A stretch of 64,000 nt of DNA from Egibacter rhizosphaerae (GTDB lineage: Bacteria > Actinomycetota > Nitriliruptoria > Euzebyales > Egibacteraceae), in assembly GCF_004322855.1 (NCBI RefSeq), contig NZ_CP036402.1, positions 744,001-808,000 on the forward strand. The letters run 5' to 3'. Position numbers and translations under genes: made by a program. The first letter of the stretch is position 1, and each line of letters begins with the position of its first letter. Positions 39,810-51,060 of the stretch are shown piece by piece. Below the pieces are notes generated by a model, which had not been told where the DNA came from, did no database searches, and was given only the letters and a program-made list of their open reading frames with translations.

Positions 39810-40814
39810 ATGCGGGTCGCCGTGTTCAGCACGAAGCGCTACGACGAGCTCGCCCTGCGAGCGGCCAACGAGGACCACGGACACGAGCTCGCGTTCTGCG
39901 AGCCGCGACTCACCAGGGAGACGGTCCCCCTGGCGGAAGGGTTCGATGCGGTCTGCGCGTTCGTGAACGACGACTTGTCCGCCAACGTGCTCGTCACGCT
40001 GGCACGCGGTGGCACACGGTTGGTCCTGTTGCGCTGCGCCGGCTTCAACCAGGTCGACCTCTCCACGGCCGAGCAGGTCGGCATCACCGTCGCACGGGTC
40101 CCCGCGTACTCCCCCCACGCGGTGGCCGAGCACACCGTCGGACTGATGCTCGCCCTGAACCGCAAGATCCACCGCGCCTACGCCCGCACGCGCGAGTCGA
40201 ACTTCTCGATCGACGGGTTCATGGGATTCGACTTCGTCGGCAAGACCGTCGGCGTGGTCGGGACCGGCAAGATCGGTGAGACGCTGCTCGGGATCATGAA
40301 GGGCTTCGGTTGCGAGCTGCTCGCCACCGATCCCTACCCCAACCCGGAGGTCGAGCGGCTGGGCGCGGAGTACGTCGAGCCCGACACGCTCGCCGCTCGG
40401 TCGGACATCGTGAGCCTGCACTGCCCGCTCACGCCGCAGACCTTCCACCTCATCAACCATCGCACCCTGTCCCTCATGAAGCCGGGGGCGATGCTCATCA
40501 ACACCAGCCGTGGGGCGCTCGTGGACGCCTCCGCGGCGATCGAAGCGCTGAAGGACGGTCGCCTCGGCTACCTGGGCCTGGACGTGTACGAGGAGGAGTC
40601 GGACCTCTTCTTCCAGGACCTGTCGGACCGGGTCGTCACCGACGACACGTTCATGCGTCTGCTGACCTTCCCGAACGTGCTCGTCACCAGCCACCAAGCA
40701 TTCTTCACGCAGGAGGCCGTGGCCAACATCGCGCGGACGACGCTGGCCAACGCCACGTCGTTCGAGGCGGATGACGGGCAGGCCCACCTCGTGACGCGCG
40801 ACATGGTCGCCTGA
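39810..40814 (+). CDS. D-lactate dehydrogenase-type 2-hydroxyacid dehydrogenase
   Basis: 334 residues. NAD-binding motif GVVGTGKIG near residue 152, catalytic Arg in [10 protein letters not shown], Glu in GLDVYEEES and His in TSHQAFFT, and the N-terminal [11 protein letters not shown] and [22 protein letters not shown] match LdhA-type D-lactate dehydrogenases, which interconvert pyruvate and D-lactate. ATG 39810 has AGAGAGGAC upstream. A broken lactate permease gene follows after 14 bp, consistent with a lactate theme. Other 2-hydroxyacids cannot be excluded. Confidence 0.92.
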   Translation: MRVAVFSTKRYDELALRAANEDHGHELAFCEPRLTRETVPLAEGFDAVCAFVNDDLSANVLVTLARGGTRLVLLRCAGFNQVDLSTAEQVGITVARVPAYSPHAVAEHTVGLMLALNRKIHRAYARTRESNFSIDGFMGFDFVGKTVGVVGTGKIGETLLGIMKGFGCELLATDPYPNPEVERLGAEYVEPDTLAARSDIVSLHCPLTPQTFHLINHRTLSLMKPGAMLINTSRGALVDASAAIEALKDGRLGYLGLDVYEEESDLFFQDLSDRVVTDDTFMRLLTFPNVLVTSHQAFFTQEAVANIARTTLANATSFEADDGQAHLVTRDMVA

Positions 40815-40828
40815 GCCCACGCCCGTCA

Positions 40829-41903
40829 GTGGCCGCGCTCCTCGCAACCCTGCCGATCCTGCTCGTGCTCGGGCTCATGATCGGGCTGCGCTGGTCGGCC
40901 GGGCGCGCGGGCATGGCCGGGGCCGGCGTGGCGCTCGTCGTCGCGGTGGGGCCGTACGGTCTCGGCACGAGGATCGCGCCGGAACTGGGCATCCCGATCG
41001 CGGTCGGCGGCACGGCGGCCGAGGCAGTGTTCGTCGGCCCCGAGCTGCCGACACTCGGCGGCGCGGTGGTCGGGGTGGCGCGTTCGTCGGTGCGCTGACG
41101 GTGGCGCGTCGTCGCCGAACGGCGCGGGACCCGGCCTCGTCCTCGGACGACGACCGGGGGGACCGGGAGGACGCCCCCAACGAAGCCGACGCGGTCGGTC
41201 CCGACGGGGCAGGCACGGGCACGCTCGCCCTCCTGCGTGCCGGGGCGCCCTACATCGTCCTGATCGCGGTGATCCTGGTGACGCGTCTCGTGCCCCCGGT
41301 GCGCGGGGCCCTCGAGAGCGTCGAGCTCTCGTGGGCCTTCGGTGGGCGCTTCGAGGGAACGTTCGCGCCGCTCTACCACCCCGGTACGATGCTCGTGCTC
41401 TCGTTCGCAGTCGGTGCGTCGCGGCAGCGCGCCCGGCGCGAGCAGCTGGGCGCCGCGCTGTCGGTGGCGTTGCGGTCGCTCGCGCCCGTCGTGGTGGCGC
41501 TCGTGGCGATGCTGCTGCTGTCCAGGCTGCTCGTGCAGGCCGGGATGATCGAGGTGCTCGCCGCGGCCGTCGCGGGGCTCGCCGGCGGTGCGTTCCCGCT
41601 GCTGGCCCCGTTCATCGGGCTGCTCGGCACGTTCGTGACAGGGTCCGCGACGGCGTCGAACATCCTGTTCACCGACTTCCAGGACGCGACCGCGAGCACG
41701 CTCGGCGTCGAGGCCGCCCCGATCGTCGGCGCCCAGGGGTTCGGCGCGGCCGCCGGCAACGCGATCTGTCCCCACAACATCATCGCGGCGGGCGCCACGG
41801 TGCAACTCGGTGGCCAGGGGGCGATGTGCTGCGGGCCACCCTGCCGGTCTGCCTGGCTTACGCCCTCGGCGGCGTCGCTCTCACCTTCGCGTTCCTCGCG
41901 TGA
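40829..41903 (+). pseudogene. Broken L-lactate permease (LctP family)
   Basis: Pieces of one LctP protein lie in three frames. Frame 1 (40829 to about 41078): LPILLVLGLMIGLRWSAGRAG...GPELPTLGGAVVG. Frame 2 (to about 41815): FVGALTVARRRR, YHPGTMLVLSF, LGTFVTGSATASNILFTDFQ, GAQGFGAAAGNAICPHNIIAAGATVQLGGQ. Frame 3 (to 41903): GDVLRATLPVCLAYALGGVALTFAFLA. The second shift lies in a run of five G where six would restore the frame. About 180 residues of the usual 530-560 are also missing near the N-terminus, so this is real decay, not only sequence error. Located directly after the D-lactate dehydrogenase-type gene. Confidence 0.82.
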
Positions 41904-41917
41904 GTGGGCCCGCCCGA

Positions 41918-42388
41918 TCAGGAACGCTTGACGCCCCCGCTGGCCATCGCGGCCATGATCGCCTCGCGAAACGAGTTGGCCCGCTCGTCGTCGGACGCCA
42001 CCTGCACGGCCCCGCACGACCAGCACTGCCAGCCCGGCATCGTGACCTCGAGCGTGAACGGCGGTCCCTTGCCGGGGCCGACCCGCAGGTCCGCCCGCTG
42101 CTCGGCTCCCGGCATCCCGCCGAGATCAGCTTGGCACGAGCCGCAGGACCAACGCTCCTTCCCCTGACGTCTCGCGTGGGGGAGTTGATCGGTCGCGGCG
42201 TCCAACATCGCCCCGGTCGCATCCGCGTCGCGCAACGCCACCTCACCCGATGGACGCCGCTGCACGGGCAACTCCACCAGCGCCACCGACACGTCCTCGT
42301 GACGGCCCTCGAGCCGCTCCACGAGCTCGGGGACCGCTGCGGGATCAGCCCCGCCGAAGTAGCGCCGCAGCCGATTCCACCACCCCAT
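41918..42388 (-). CDS. Conserved protein with two zinc-ribbon-like CxxC pairs
   Basis: 156 residues. An N-terminal helical part (MGWWNRLRRYFGGADPAAVPELVERLEG) precedes two Cys pairs, CGSC and CWSC, 36 residues apart, which together can bind one zinc ion. No transmembrane segment. ATG 42388 is preceded by GAGGGAG. It lies 45 bp downstream of the 133-residue membrane protein on the same strand. No specific family recognised. Confidence 0.7.
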   Translation of the reverse strand: MGWWNRLRRYFGGADPAAVPELVERLEGRHEDVSVALVELPVQRRPSGEVALRDADATGAMLDAATDQLPHARRQGKERWSCGSCQADLGGMPGAEQRADLRVGPGKGPPFTLEVTMPGWQCWSCGAVQVASDDERANSFREAIMAAMASGGVKRS

Positions 42389-42433
42389 CGCTCACTCCCT
42401 CGGGACGAGCGGCTCGCACCAGCCGGGCACCGG

Positions 42434-42835
42434 TCATCCCTCGCGCGAACCGCCCGCCTCGCGCAGCAGGCCCCACGGCAGGATCCACCGCAGGCCGATC
42501 ACCGTCGCCATGTAGAAGCACAACACGCCCAGGGTCTGCGGGCCGTGCCCGCCGGTGACCGCCAAGGCGGCGATCCCCAGGACCGGGATCAACCCCAGCT
42601 CGAAGGCGGAGATGCCCACGTGCACGCGACCGCGGCCGCCCAGGAACGCCAGGATCAGGCCGACGAGCACACCGGCCGCGAGGACCGGCAGCGTCGTCAC
42701 CGGTGTCCCGTGCGGATCGAAGATCAGCACACCCGCACCCACGACCGCGAAGAGCAGGAACATCCCCACTTGCAGCCACGGCGCACCGCCGAGGCGATCG
42801 AACCGTGACAGGGCTTCGACACGTTCCTCGGACAT
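42434..42835 (-). CDS. Four-helix membrane protein just downstream of the RHS gene
   Basis: 133 residues with four predicted transmembrane helices (VGMFLLFAVVGAGVLIF; LPVLAAGVLVGLILAFL; AFELGLIPVLGIAALAV; VLCFYMATVIGLRWILPW). ATG 42835 lies seven bases after the RHS stop codon, preceded by GAGG, so it is probably co-transcribed. In RHS loci the gene directly after the toxin-bearing C-terminus usually encodes the immunity protein, and membrane immunity proteins are known. No family recognised, so the immunity role is inference from position. Confidence 0.68.
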   Translation of the reverse strand: MSEERVEALSRFDRLGGAPWLQVGMFLLFAVVGAGVLIFDPHGTPVTTLPVLAAGVLVGLILAFLGGRGRVHVGISAFELGLIPVLGIAALAVTGGHGPQTLGVLCFYMATVIGLRWILPWGLLREAGGSREG

Positions 42836-42842
42836 CCGTGCC

Positions 42843-45719
42843 TCACTTGCCGGTCATGTAGTGCTCGACACTGATATCACCCACTCCCTGGAACATGACC
42901 CAGGATGCGCTGACCATGTTCTGACGCCGCAAGGCAGTGTAGTTGTGACCGGGGTGGTCGAAGTACCGCGAGAACTGCTGCGGCCCGAAATGGCGCGACT
43001 GGCTGATCGTGTGCATGCTGCGGAACTCCGGGACGAACCGGGTCCGTGTCGCGAGCGACCCGACACCGCGTCCGGCCAGTGCCGTACCCGCGCCGATCGC
43101 CGTGTCCGTGACCGACGCGAACCCGTCGCCCCGAAGGACCGAGGAGGTCTGCGTACCGATCCCGCCCGCTGCGCCGGTGATGCCGAGCGACATCCCGGTG
43201 GCGACGCCCCCGGCCGAGGAGGCTCCGAGCCCGCCGGCGATCGCACCACCCGCGGGCCCCGCCAGGCCCATGAGGCCGCCGGCGACCGCACCCCCTGCAG
43301 CCTCCGCGCCGATCGAACCCCAGTCGAGCTCCCCGAGGCTGCGGTCCTCCGAGAAGAGCTGCCGTCCGGCTTCCACCCCACCGCCGACGAGCCCGCCGAC
43401 CGCGGCGCCGGCCGCCGCGCACAGCGGGCACGCGCCGGAGGGGTCGGTGAGGTTCGTCGGTTGGTTGTACGCGTAGTGGTACGGCGTGTGGTAGGGCTCG
43501 CCCGCGGCGGCGGGCGCCGGGTCGAGGGCGGTGAACTGGCCGATTTCGGGCTGGTAGTCGCGCAGGCGTAGATGCACCAGCCCGCGCTCGTCGTCGTGCA
43601 GCTCACCGGTGAACCCCAGTGCGACGTTTCCTGCCGTCCCCGTGACGTCTCGGTCGTCCACGGTTCCGAAGGAGGAGTAGTCCAGCCGGCCGGCGACGTC
43701 ACCACCGTCCGACAGGGCAGTCACGGACCCGAGCCGGTCGGTGTGTGCCACGGCACCGGGGTGCCCGCCGGTGGCCTCGACGCCCAGCAGATCCCCCGAA
43801 GGGGCCCCGCAGGTACGCCTCGTCGACGGCGTCACCGCCATCACGCTGCTCGCCCTCGACCGCGAGCAGCGGGTAGTTCAGCGTCCCCACGTCCCAGGTG
43901 TAGTCGGTCGTCGACCCGTCCTCGTGTTCGGCGAGCTGGCGAACGCCAGCGCCGTCGTGGACGAAGTCGCTGCGGCCGTCGGGCCCCTCGACGGCGCTGA
44001 CCTGCCCGAACGGGCCGTACTCCATCGCGAGGTCGCCGGCCCGGGTGCGGTTGCCGGCCGCGTCGTAGGAGAACTCCGTGCGTTCCCCGTCGTGGTCGGT
44101 GACCCGTTCGAGCCGGTCGGCCTCGTCGTACTCGTCGCCGTCACCCCCTCGTCGGTGCTCAGCTCGGTCCGCCGGCCCGCATCGTCGTACGTGTACTCCG
44201 TCGCGGAGACTTGCTCGCCGGTGCCGCGGGCTTCCACGAGCTCCTCGACCAGACGCCCCTGCTCGTCGTACCCGTAGTTCGTCGTCGTCGCTGGTGTGGC
44301 ATGGGCCACCGGAAGGCCGGCATCGTCGTAGCGGTACTGGTGAGCCTCGAGCACCTCACCCTCGTCGCGGGTGAGCATCGATGCGATCCGACCCGCGGCG
44401 TCGTAGCCGACCTCCATCTCGGTCCCGTCGGCCCAACGGCGCTCCGTCAGCCGGCCGGCAGTGTCGAAGGACTGCTCGACCGTGTGGTTCCCACCCTCCA
44501 CGCGAACAGGGAGCCCGTCGCCGTCGTACCCGATCGCGACCTCCGGGATCCCGTCGACCGACCGGCGCACGAGGTTGCCGACCTCGTCATAGCCGTACTC
44601 GTGGGTGGTCGCGCCGTCCCGGGCGATCTCGACCAACCGTCCGAGGGCGTCGTAGTCGTAGGTGACCTCGCCGAGCTCGTCCTCCATGGCGACCGGACGC
44701 CCGCCGAGGTCGTAGTCCACCCGGACCGGCTCCCGGTCACCGGCGTCGAGCGCAGCAGGCAGCCCCACCGCGTTGTAGCCGATCACGGTCTGGAGCCCGT
44801 TCGGCTCCTCCGCCGTGATCAGGCGACCGACCGGGTCGTAACCGTATTCCCACGTCTCACCGTCGGGACCCGTCACCGAGGTGAGCCGTCCCGCCGCGTC
44901 GTAGCCGTAGTCGGTACGCGCACCCGTCGGCGCGACCCGTGCGTCGAGCCGACCCGACGCGTTCCACTCGTAGACCGTCTCCGCGCCCCTGTCGTCGGTG
45001 ACGCGCTCGAGTTCGTAGGTGGAGGTGTACTCGTAGGACGTGACGCGCCCCTCGGGATCCTCGACCTCGGTCACCTGCCCCATATCGTCGTAGGTGGCCT
45101 GGGCGGTCGCCCCCGAGGGATCCGTGATCGCCGTCAACCGGGAGGCCTCGTCCCAGGCGAGCTCCCACTCGGCGGGGTGCTCACCGTCGGCCGACGCCTC
45201 GCGCACGGTGGTCACCCGTCCGGCGTCGTCGTACTCCAGCTCGGCGACGCGGCCCTCGGGTGAGACCTGCGCCGTCAGCCGCCCGGTATCGTCGTACTCG
45301 AGAGCCCACACGGTCCCGTCCGACAACTCGACCGAGGTGGGTTGGCCGGGCAGCCCGTCCTCGTACGAGAAGCGGGCCCGGTTGCCGTCGGGCAGCTCGA
45401 CGCCGATCAGGTTGCGCGCGTCGTCGTACTCGAAGCTGGTGTGGGCGCCGTCAGGCGCGCGGTGCTCAACGAGGTTGTGATCGTCGTCGTAGATCATGCG
45501 CTCGGGCTCGTCGAACGGCTCGGGGCGCACGATCTCGGTCAGGCTGCCCGCCGCGTCGTAAGCCATCTCGACCGTGTCGCCCACCGCGTCCGTCACCTCG
45601 ACGACGTTGAGGTCGTCGTCGTAGCGGTACTGGGTGACGTTGCCGAGCGCGTCGACCTGGGCGGTCAGCACACCGCCGTCGTACACGTACCGGCGTTCCT
45701 GACCCGCGGGATCGGTCAC
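42843..45719 (-). pseudogene. RHS/YD-repeat protein with orphan C-terminal cassette, truncated and frameshifted
   Basis: About 25 YD repeats (for example YDDAGRVTT, YDAAGRLTS, YDEQGRLVE) precede an RHS core end (LHLRLRDYQPEIGQFTALDP, then PYHYAYNQPTNLTDPSG). The frame breaks twice, near 44148 and near 43795; each break lies in a run of five G. The 5' end starts mid-repeat (GTG 45719 or just before), with no signal or N-terminal delivery region, and abuts a septum-formation-like gene. After the core comes a Gly/Ala-rich segment of about 110 residues and a unique 75-residue end (RSMHTISQSRHFGPQQF, FDHPGHNYTAL, DISVEHYMTGK) that may be a toxin tip. No toxin family recognised. Confidence 0.75.
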
Positions 45720-45761
45720 GGTGGTCTCGACGTCGAGTCCGTCCTCGTCGGTGCTCAGCGG

Positions 45762-46162
45762 TCATGGTCCCTCGTCGGCCACCGAGCCACCGAGTGCCTC
45801 GCCCTCCTCGGCACTGGCCGCACACACCAGCCGACGGTCCCCATCCGCCCACGCCCGCTCGTCCGGGTGATCGAACCACACGTCGAGCGCGGACCGGGCC
45901 GGGCTCGCGCCGACGTAGGCCTCGAACGCCGCCGCGCAGCGATCGAAGGCGGCCCGCGCGACCTCGTCCCGCCCGGGGTACTCGTCGTCGAACCGCTCGA
46001 GATCATCGACGTCCACGACCTCGAAACGGCTCGCTCGCAGTCCACGGACTCGTGGTCGGCGGAGGCTCGAGGCGGATCCTCGTAGCACGCACCGACGTCC
46101 TCGTCACCCCCGCAGCCAACAATGGCGACTGCGACGACCGCCACCAACAGCATGCGTCTCAC
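45762..46162 (-). pseudogene. Septum-formation-domain lipoprotein, frameshifted
   Basis: From GTG 46162, MLLVAVVAVAIVGC gives a lipoprotein signal, then DEDVGACYEDPPRAS and HESVDCERA. A one-base frameshift near 46040 is needed to continue with FEVVDVDDLERFDDEYPGRDEV, CAAAFEAYVG and DERAWADGDRRLVC, which match the septum-formation family (PF13845-type, Cys-rich extracellular domain). Both halves have coding-like base use. The TGA at 45762-45764 overlaps an ATG at the border of the RHS remnant. Either a recently inactivated gene or a sequence error. Confidence 0.65.
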
Positions 46163-46266
46163 GTGGCCCCTACCACTGAACCAGCGTCCTGGCGACCTGA
46201 ATAGGTTACGACACTGGCACAAAGCGCGCATCTCGACAGGGCTCGGACCGCGAGGAGGGATCAGCA

Positions 46267-46593
46267 GTGCGGCTGCTCGTGAACGGGGAGGCCGTGGCCG
46301 AGGTCGAGATCGCCGACACGGCATGGTCCAGGTTGCGGGGCGCACTCGGGAAGCAGCCACTGGCGGGCGCGCTCCTGCTCGACCCGTGCCGCTCGGTGCA
46401 CTCCGTGGGTCTGCGCGCCCCCTTGGACGTGGCGTTCTGCGACCGTGACCTCCGCGTGCTCCGCACGGTGCGCCTGCGTCCGTGGCGGATGACACGGGTC
46501 GTCCGCGAAAGCCGGGTCGTGGTGGAGGCGGAACCGGGCTCGTTCGACCGGTGGGGAGTGCGACCGAGCAGTCTCCTGGGCATCGATACCTGA
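46267..46593 (+). CDS. DUF192 family protein
   Basis: 108 residues forming one DUF192 domain: VAEVEIADTAWSRLRGALGK, ALLLDPCRSVHSVGLRAPLDVAFCD and VVVEAEPGSFDRWGV. The family is a small beta-barrel of unknown function, often secreted; no signal peptide is seen here. GTG 46267 has GGAGGG six bases upstream. Convergent with rdgB 55 bp away. Confidence 0.87.
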   Translation: MRLLVNGEAVAEVEIADTAWSRLRGALGKQPLAGALLLDPCRSVHSVGLRAPLDVAFCDRDLRVLRTVRLRPWRMTRVVRESRVVVEAEPGSFDRWGVRPSSLLGIDT

Positions 46594-46648
46594 GCGTCGC
46601 CGAGCGACCGTGCCGATGCGACTCCCGGGAATGGCCGCGCCGGCCCGC

Positions 46649-47260
46649 TCATTGCACGGCGAGCGCCTCCACCACCACGGGCCGCAGCGCGCGAAAGGCC
46701 GCGCCACGGTGGCTGATGGCGTCCTTCTCCTCGGGGGTCAGCTCCGCGCACGTACGCGGCGTGTCCCGTCCGAGCTCACCCTGGGGCACCAGGAGCGGGT
46801 CGTAGCCGAACCCCCCCGTACCCCGCGGTTCGGCCACGAGTGTCCCGTCCAACGTGCCCTCCCGCACCCACTCCCCCGCCTGCGTGACGAGCGCCGCCGC
46901 GCACACGAACCGGGCTCCACGGTCCTCGACGCCGCGCATGCGCTCGAGGACCAGCCGCAGGTTCGCCGCGTCGTCCCCGTGCTCGCCCGCATACCGCGCC
47001 GACCGGACCCCCGGGTCGCCGTCGAGCGCATCGACCACCAACCCCGAGTCGTCCGCGACCGCGGCCAGGCCCGTCGCAGCGTGCGCCGCTCGGGCCTTGA
47101 GGAGCGCGTTCTCCGCGAACGTCGCGCCGGTCTCGTCGACCTCCGGCAGGTCGAGGTCCCGCCCCGACCGCAACGCGACAACAAGCCCTTCGAGGATCCT
47201 CGCCAGCTCGGCGACCTTGTGCGCGTTGTGGGTCGCGAGGACGACGGTCGCGCTCGTCAT
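46649..47260 (-). CDS. rdgB: XTP/dITP diphosphatase (non-canonical purine NTP pyrophosphatase)
   Basis: 203 residues. [70 protein letters not shown] and [11 protein letters not shown] are the complete RdgB/Ham1 set. It removes ITP and XTP from the nucleotide pool. Its ATG 47258-47260 overlaps the RNase PH stop (ATGA), so it is translated with rph; this rph-rdgB order is widespread. Confidence 0.96.
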   Translation of the reverse strand: MTSATVVLATHNAHKVAELARILEGLVVALRSGRDLDLPEVDETGATFAENALLKARAAHAATGLAAVADDSGLVVDALDGDPGVRSARYAGEHGDDAANLRLVLERMRGVEDRGARFVCAAALVTQAGEWVREGTLDGTLVAEPRGTGGFGYDPLLVPQGELGRDTPRTCAELTPEEKDAISHRGAAFRALRPVVVEALAVQ

Positions 47261-48048
47261 GCCACCGCGCTCCGGGCCCGATGCAGCGTGGCCAGCTGCG
47301 CTTCCCGGAGCCGCTCGCAACCCGCCAGCGCAAGGTCGAGCAACCCGTCGAGCTCCCCACGATCGAACGGCGCTTCCTCGCCCGTGCCCTGGACCTCGAC
47401 GAACCGAGGGGTCTCATCTCCGACCACGACGACGTTCATGTCGACGGCGGCCGCGCTGTCCTCCACGTAGTCCAGGTCGAGCACCGGGCGACCGTCGACG
47501 ATCCCCACACTGACCGCCGCGAGTGGTTCCAGTGCCAGCGGCTCGGCGAGCTCCCCGCGCGCGTAAAGGGCGTCGAGGGCGAGCTGGAGCACGACCCATC
47601 CCCCCGTCACCGAGGCCGTGCGCGTCCCGCCGTCGGCCTGCACGACGTCGCAGTCGACCACGATGGACACCTCGCCGAGGGCGCCGAGGTCGATCGCCGC
47701 GCGCAGCGAACGGCCGATCAGCCGCTGGATCTCGTGTGTCCGGCCCCCGATGCGCCCACGGGTCGACTCGCGGCGACTGCGCTCGCTGGTGGCGCCGGGC
47801 AGCATCGAGTACTCGGCGGTCACCCAGCCGAGCCCCGAGTCACGCCGCCAGGGCGGCACACCCGATTCGACGCTCGCGGCGCACAGCACACGCGTCTGCC
47901 CGCACTCGATCTCCACGCTCCCGGCGGGGAACGCCTGGACCCCCGTGCGCATCGACACCGAACGCAGCTCGTCGGGTGTACGGCCATCGTGGCGCGGCCC
48001 GCCCGCGGGCACGACGGACTCGTCGCTGGAACCAGGGGTTGCCGTCAC
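47257..48048 (-). CDS. rph: Ribonuclease PH
   Basis: 263 residues. [91 protein letters not shown] and VDMNVVVV match RNase PH throughout. It trims tRNA 3' ends phosphorolytically. GTG 48046-48048 overlaps the TGA of the MBL gene (GTGA). The operon from mec onward runs on without a break. Confidence 0.97.
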   Translation of the reverse strand: MTATPGSSDESVVPAGGPRHDGRTPDELRSVSMRTGVQAFPAGSVEIECGQTRVLCAASVESGVPPWRRDSGLGWVTAEYSMLPGATSERSRRESTRGRIGGRTHEIQRLIGRSLRAAIDLGALGEVSIVVDCDVVQADGGTRTASVTGGWVVLQLALDALYARGELAEPLALEPLAAVSVGIVDGRPVLDLDYVEDSAAAVDMNVVVVGDETPRFVEVQGTGEEAPFDRGELDGLLDLALAGCERLREAQLATLHRARSAVA

Positions 48049-48791
48049 AGCACGTGCTCCTCTCGGTCGTTGGCGACCCGCACCTCACCGGAATACGCGC
48101 GGGCGGCTTCGGCGGCGATCTCCTCCGGACGGTACGAGGGGAAGACGTGGGTGATCAGGAGCCGGGCGGCCGCGGCCTCGTCCGCGTGCTGGCCCGCCTC
48201 GGTGCCCGTCAAGTGGATGCCCGGTGGGAACGGGCCGTCCGCGGTCGCCCAGCTCGCCTCGCAGATGAGCAGGTCCGCCTCGCGGCCGCAGTCCACGAGG
48301 GCGTCGGTCGCGGCCGTGTCGCCGGAGAAGGCCACGACCCGATCGGCGACCTCGATGCGGCTGGCGATGGTCTCGATCGGATGGTTCATCGCGTGCAGCC
48401 GCACGCGCATGGGGCCGAGCTCCAACGTGTCGCCCGCGGTCGCCGAGGCGAACCCCAGGTGGTCCCCGAGCCCCGAGTCGCCTGAGGGCAGCAACTGCTC
48501 GAGGTGGGCGTGCGCGCCCGCCGGGGCGTAGACGGGCACCGATCGCGGACCGGCGGGGTGGAAGCGCAACGCGTAGTTCAAGCCGAACAAGTCGACGCAG
48601 TGGTCGGCGTGCAGGTGGCTCACGATGACGGCGTCCAGCTCCGCCACGTCGCACGGAAGGTTCGACAGCGACCCGTTGCCCGCGTCGAGCAGCAATCGGA
48701 ACCCCTCGCTCTCGACGAGGTAGCCGGAGCAGACCCGGCCCGGACTCGGATGCGTCCCCGACGAACCCAGAACGGTCACGGCCACGCTCAC
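48045..48791 (-). CDS. MBL-fold metal-dependent hydrolase (Rv1339-like)
   Basis: 248 residues. The metallo-beta-lactamase motif [10 protein letters not shown], plus [24 protein letters not shown] and a final ITHVFPSY, belong to the RNase Z-like branch. The counterpart between murI and rph in Mycobacterium tuberculosis (Rv1339) is an atypical cyclic-nucleotide phosphodiesterase; the same position here supports a similar role, but this is inference. GTG 48791 has GGAGGG five bases upstream and overlaps the murI stop (GTGA). Confidence 0.92.
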   Translation of the reverse strand: MSVAVTVLGSSGTHPSPGRVCSGYLVESEGFRLLLDAGNGSLSNLPCDVAELDAVIVSHLHADHCVDLFGLNYALRFHPAGPRSVPVYAPAGAHAHLEQLLPSGDSGLGDHLGFASATAGDTLELGPMRVRLHAMNHPIETIASRIEVADRVVAFSGDTAATDALVDCGREADLLICEASWATADGPFPPGIHLTGTEAGQHADEAAAARLLITHVFPSYRPEEIAAEAARAYSGEVRVANDREEHVL

Positions 48792-49699
48792 GCCGTCCCT
48801 CCCACTGGTTCCGGCAGCTGCAGCCCCGTCGTCATCACCGCCGCCGCATCGCCGACGTCGGCCAGACGCGGGCCGAGGAACCGCGATGCCAGTCCCCGGA
48901 AGACCGCGCCGTCCCCGGACACCACGAAGCGGTGCGGCACGTGCTGTGGCGCACGGGCGTCCAGGCCCTCGTCGACGAGGCGGCCGAACACCCGCCGCGC
49001 GGTTTCCTCGGCACTGGAAACCAACAGCACGTCGGGCCCCATGACGTGGCCGATCACCCCGGTGAGCAGCGGATAGTGGGTACAGCCCAGGATGAGGGTG
49101 TCCACACCCGCATCGCGCAACGGCGCCAGCGCCTCGGTGGCCGCCGCCCGGACCCCCGGATCGGTCGTGCGTCCGCGCTCGGCGAAGTCGACGAAGTCCG
49201 GACACGCGCGAGCGTGCACCCGGACCTCGGGAGAGGCCGCCGCGACCGCCTGCTCGTACGCCCGCGAACGGATCGTGCCGACCGTCCCGATCACCCCGAT
49301 CTCGCCCGTGCGCGTGGCCCGGACGGCGGTCCGCACGGCCGGAGTGACCACGCCCTCGACCGGGACGGTCGTCGCGATCGGGTCCTGCGAGAACGCCGCG
49401 GCCGTGGCGGTGTTGCAGGCGGCGACGACGAGCTTCGCGTCCTGGGAGGCGAGCCAGTCGACGATGCTGCGGGCGCGCTCACGCACCGCGTCCAGCGGCC
49501 GCGGCCCGTACGGCCCCCAGGCGGTGTCGCCGACGTAGGTCAGCCGCTCGTCGGGCAGCAGGTCCATGAGGGCCCGCGCGACGGTCAAGCCGCCGACACC
49601 GGAGTCGAAGACACCGATCGGGCGCACGTCACCGGGTTGGGGCGTCCCGTCCGCCGCCGTGCTCCTCGCCGTCGGCGTGGGACGGTCATTGTCTCGCAT
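48788..49699 (-). CDS. murI: Glutamate racemase
   Basis: 303 residues. IGVFDSGVGGLTVARAL, YVGDTAWGPYGPRPLD, VVAACNTATAAA (catalytic Cys) and LILGCTHYPLL (second catalytic Cys) are all intact. It makes D-glutamate for peptidoglycan. The first 25 residues are an unconserved extension; ATG 49699 has no clear ribosome binding site. The gene lies 30 bp after cysM; the rhomboid gene found between these two in M. tuberculosis is absent. Confidence 0.96.
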   Translation of the reverse strand: MRDNDRPTPTARSTAADGTPQPGDVRPIGVFDSGVGGLTVARALMDLLPDERLTYVGDTAWGPYGPRPLDAVRERARSIVDWLASQDAKLVVAACNTATAAAFSQDPIATTVPVEGVVTPAVRTAVRATRTGEIGVIGTVGTIRSRAYEQAVAAASPEVRVHARACPDFVDFAERGRTTDPGVRAAATEALAPLRDAGVDTLILGCTHYPLLTGVIGHVMGPDVLLVSSAEETARRVFGRLVDEGLDARAPQHVPHRFVVSGDGAVFRGLASRFLGPRLADVGDAAAVMTTGLQLPEPVGGTA

Positions 49700-49729
49700 C
49701 GCGCGGGAGTCTATGCGTCCCGCACCACC

Positions 49730-50674
<945 letters not shown>

Positions 50675-50686
50675 GCCGACCTCGAC

Positions 50687-50968
50687 CTATCGGTGCCCAC
50701 CGGCGACCGCCGGCAGGATTGCGATGCTGTCGCCCTCGTCCAAGGGGGTGTCGATGCCGGACAGGAACCGCACGTCCTCGTCGTTGACGTAGAGGTTGAT
50801 GAACCGGTGCAGGTCCCCCTGCTCGCTGACGAGGCGCTCCTTGATGCCGCCATGGCGCGCCTCGAGATCGTCGATGGCCTCTCGGAGGGTCGCGCCCTCC
50901 GCAGCAACCTTCGACTCCCCGCCGGTGTGTTGGCGGAGCACGGTCGGCACGCGGACTTCAACGGTCAT
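50687..50968 (-). CDS. cysO: Sulfur-carrier protein CysO (ThiS/MoaD-like) with C-terminal GGHR
   Basis: 93-residue ubiquitin-like protein: VRVPTVLRQHTGG, DDLEARHGGIKERL, LHRFINLYVNDEDVRF and a final ILPAVAGG. The sulfur is carried as a thiocarboxylate on the terminal Gly-Gly. Here two residues (His-Arg) follow the Gly-Gly before the TAG, so trimming must occur first, probably by Mec. ATG 50968 has AGGAGGA. It lies between mec and cysM. Confidence 0.94.
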   Translation of the reverse strand: MTVEVRVPTVLRQHTGGESKVAAEGATLREAIDDLEARHGGIKERLVSEQGDLHRFINLYVNDEDVRFLSGIDTPLDEGDSIAILPAVAGGHR

Positions 50969-51060
50969 GGGGTGTGATCCTCCTGTCGCGACGCTGGCAA
51001 GGCTACCCAGCGCGCGGGCACGAGCCGCACGACCTCGGGGTAGCTATAGGTGCAACCCCG

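Noticed and set aside
41096-41098. TGA in the lactate permease as recoded UGA
   Set aside because: The downstream LctP sequence lies in a different frame that already begins before this TGA, so it is a frameshift.
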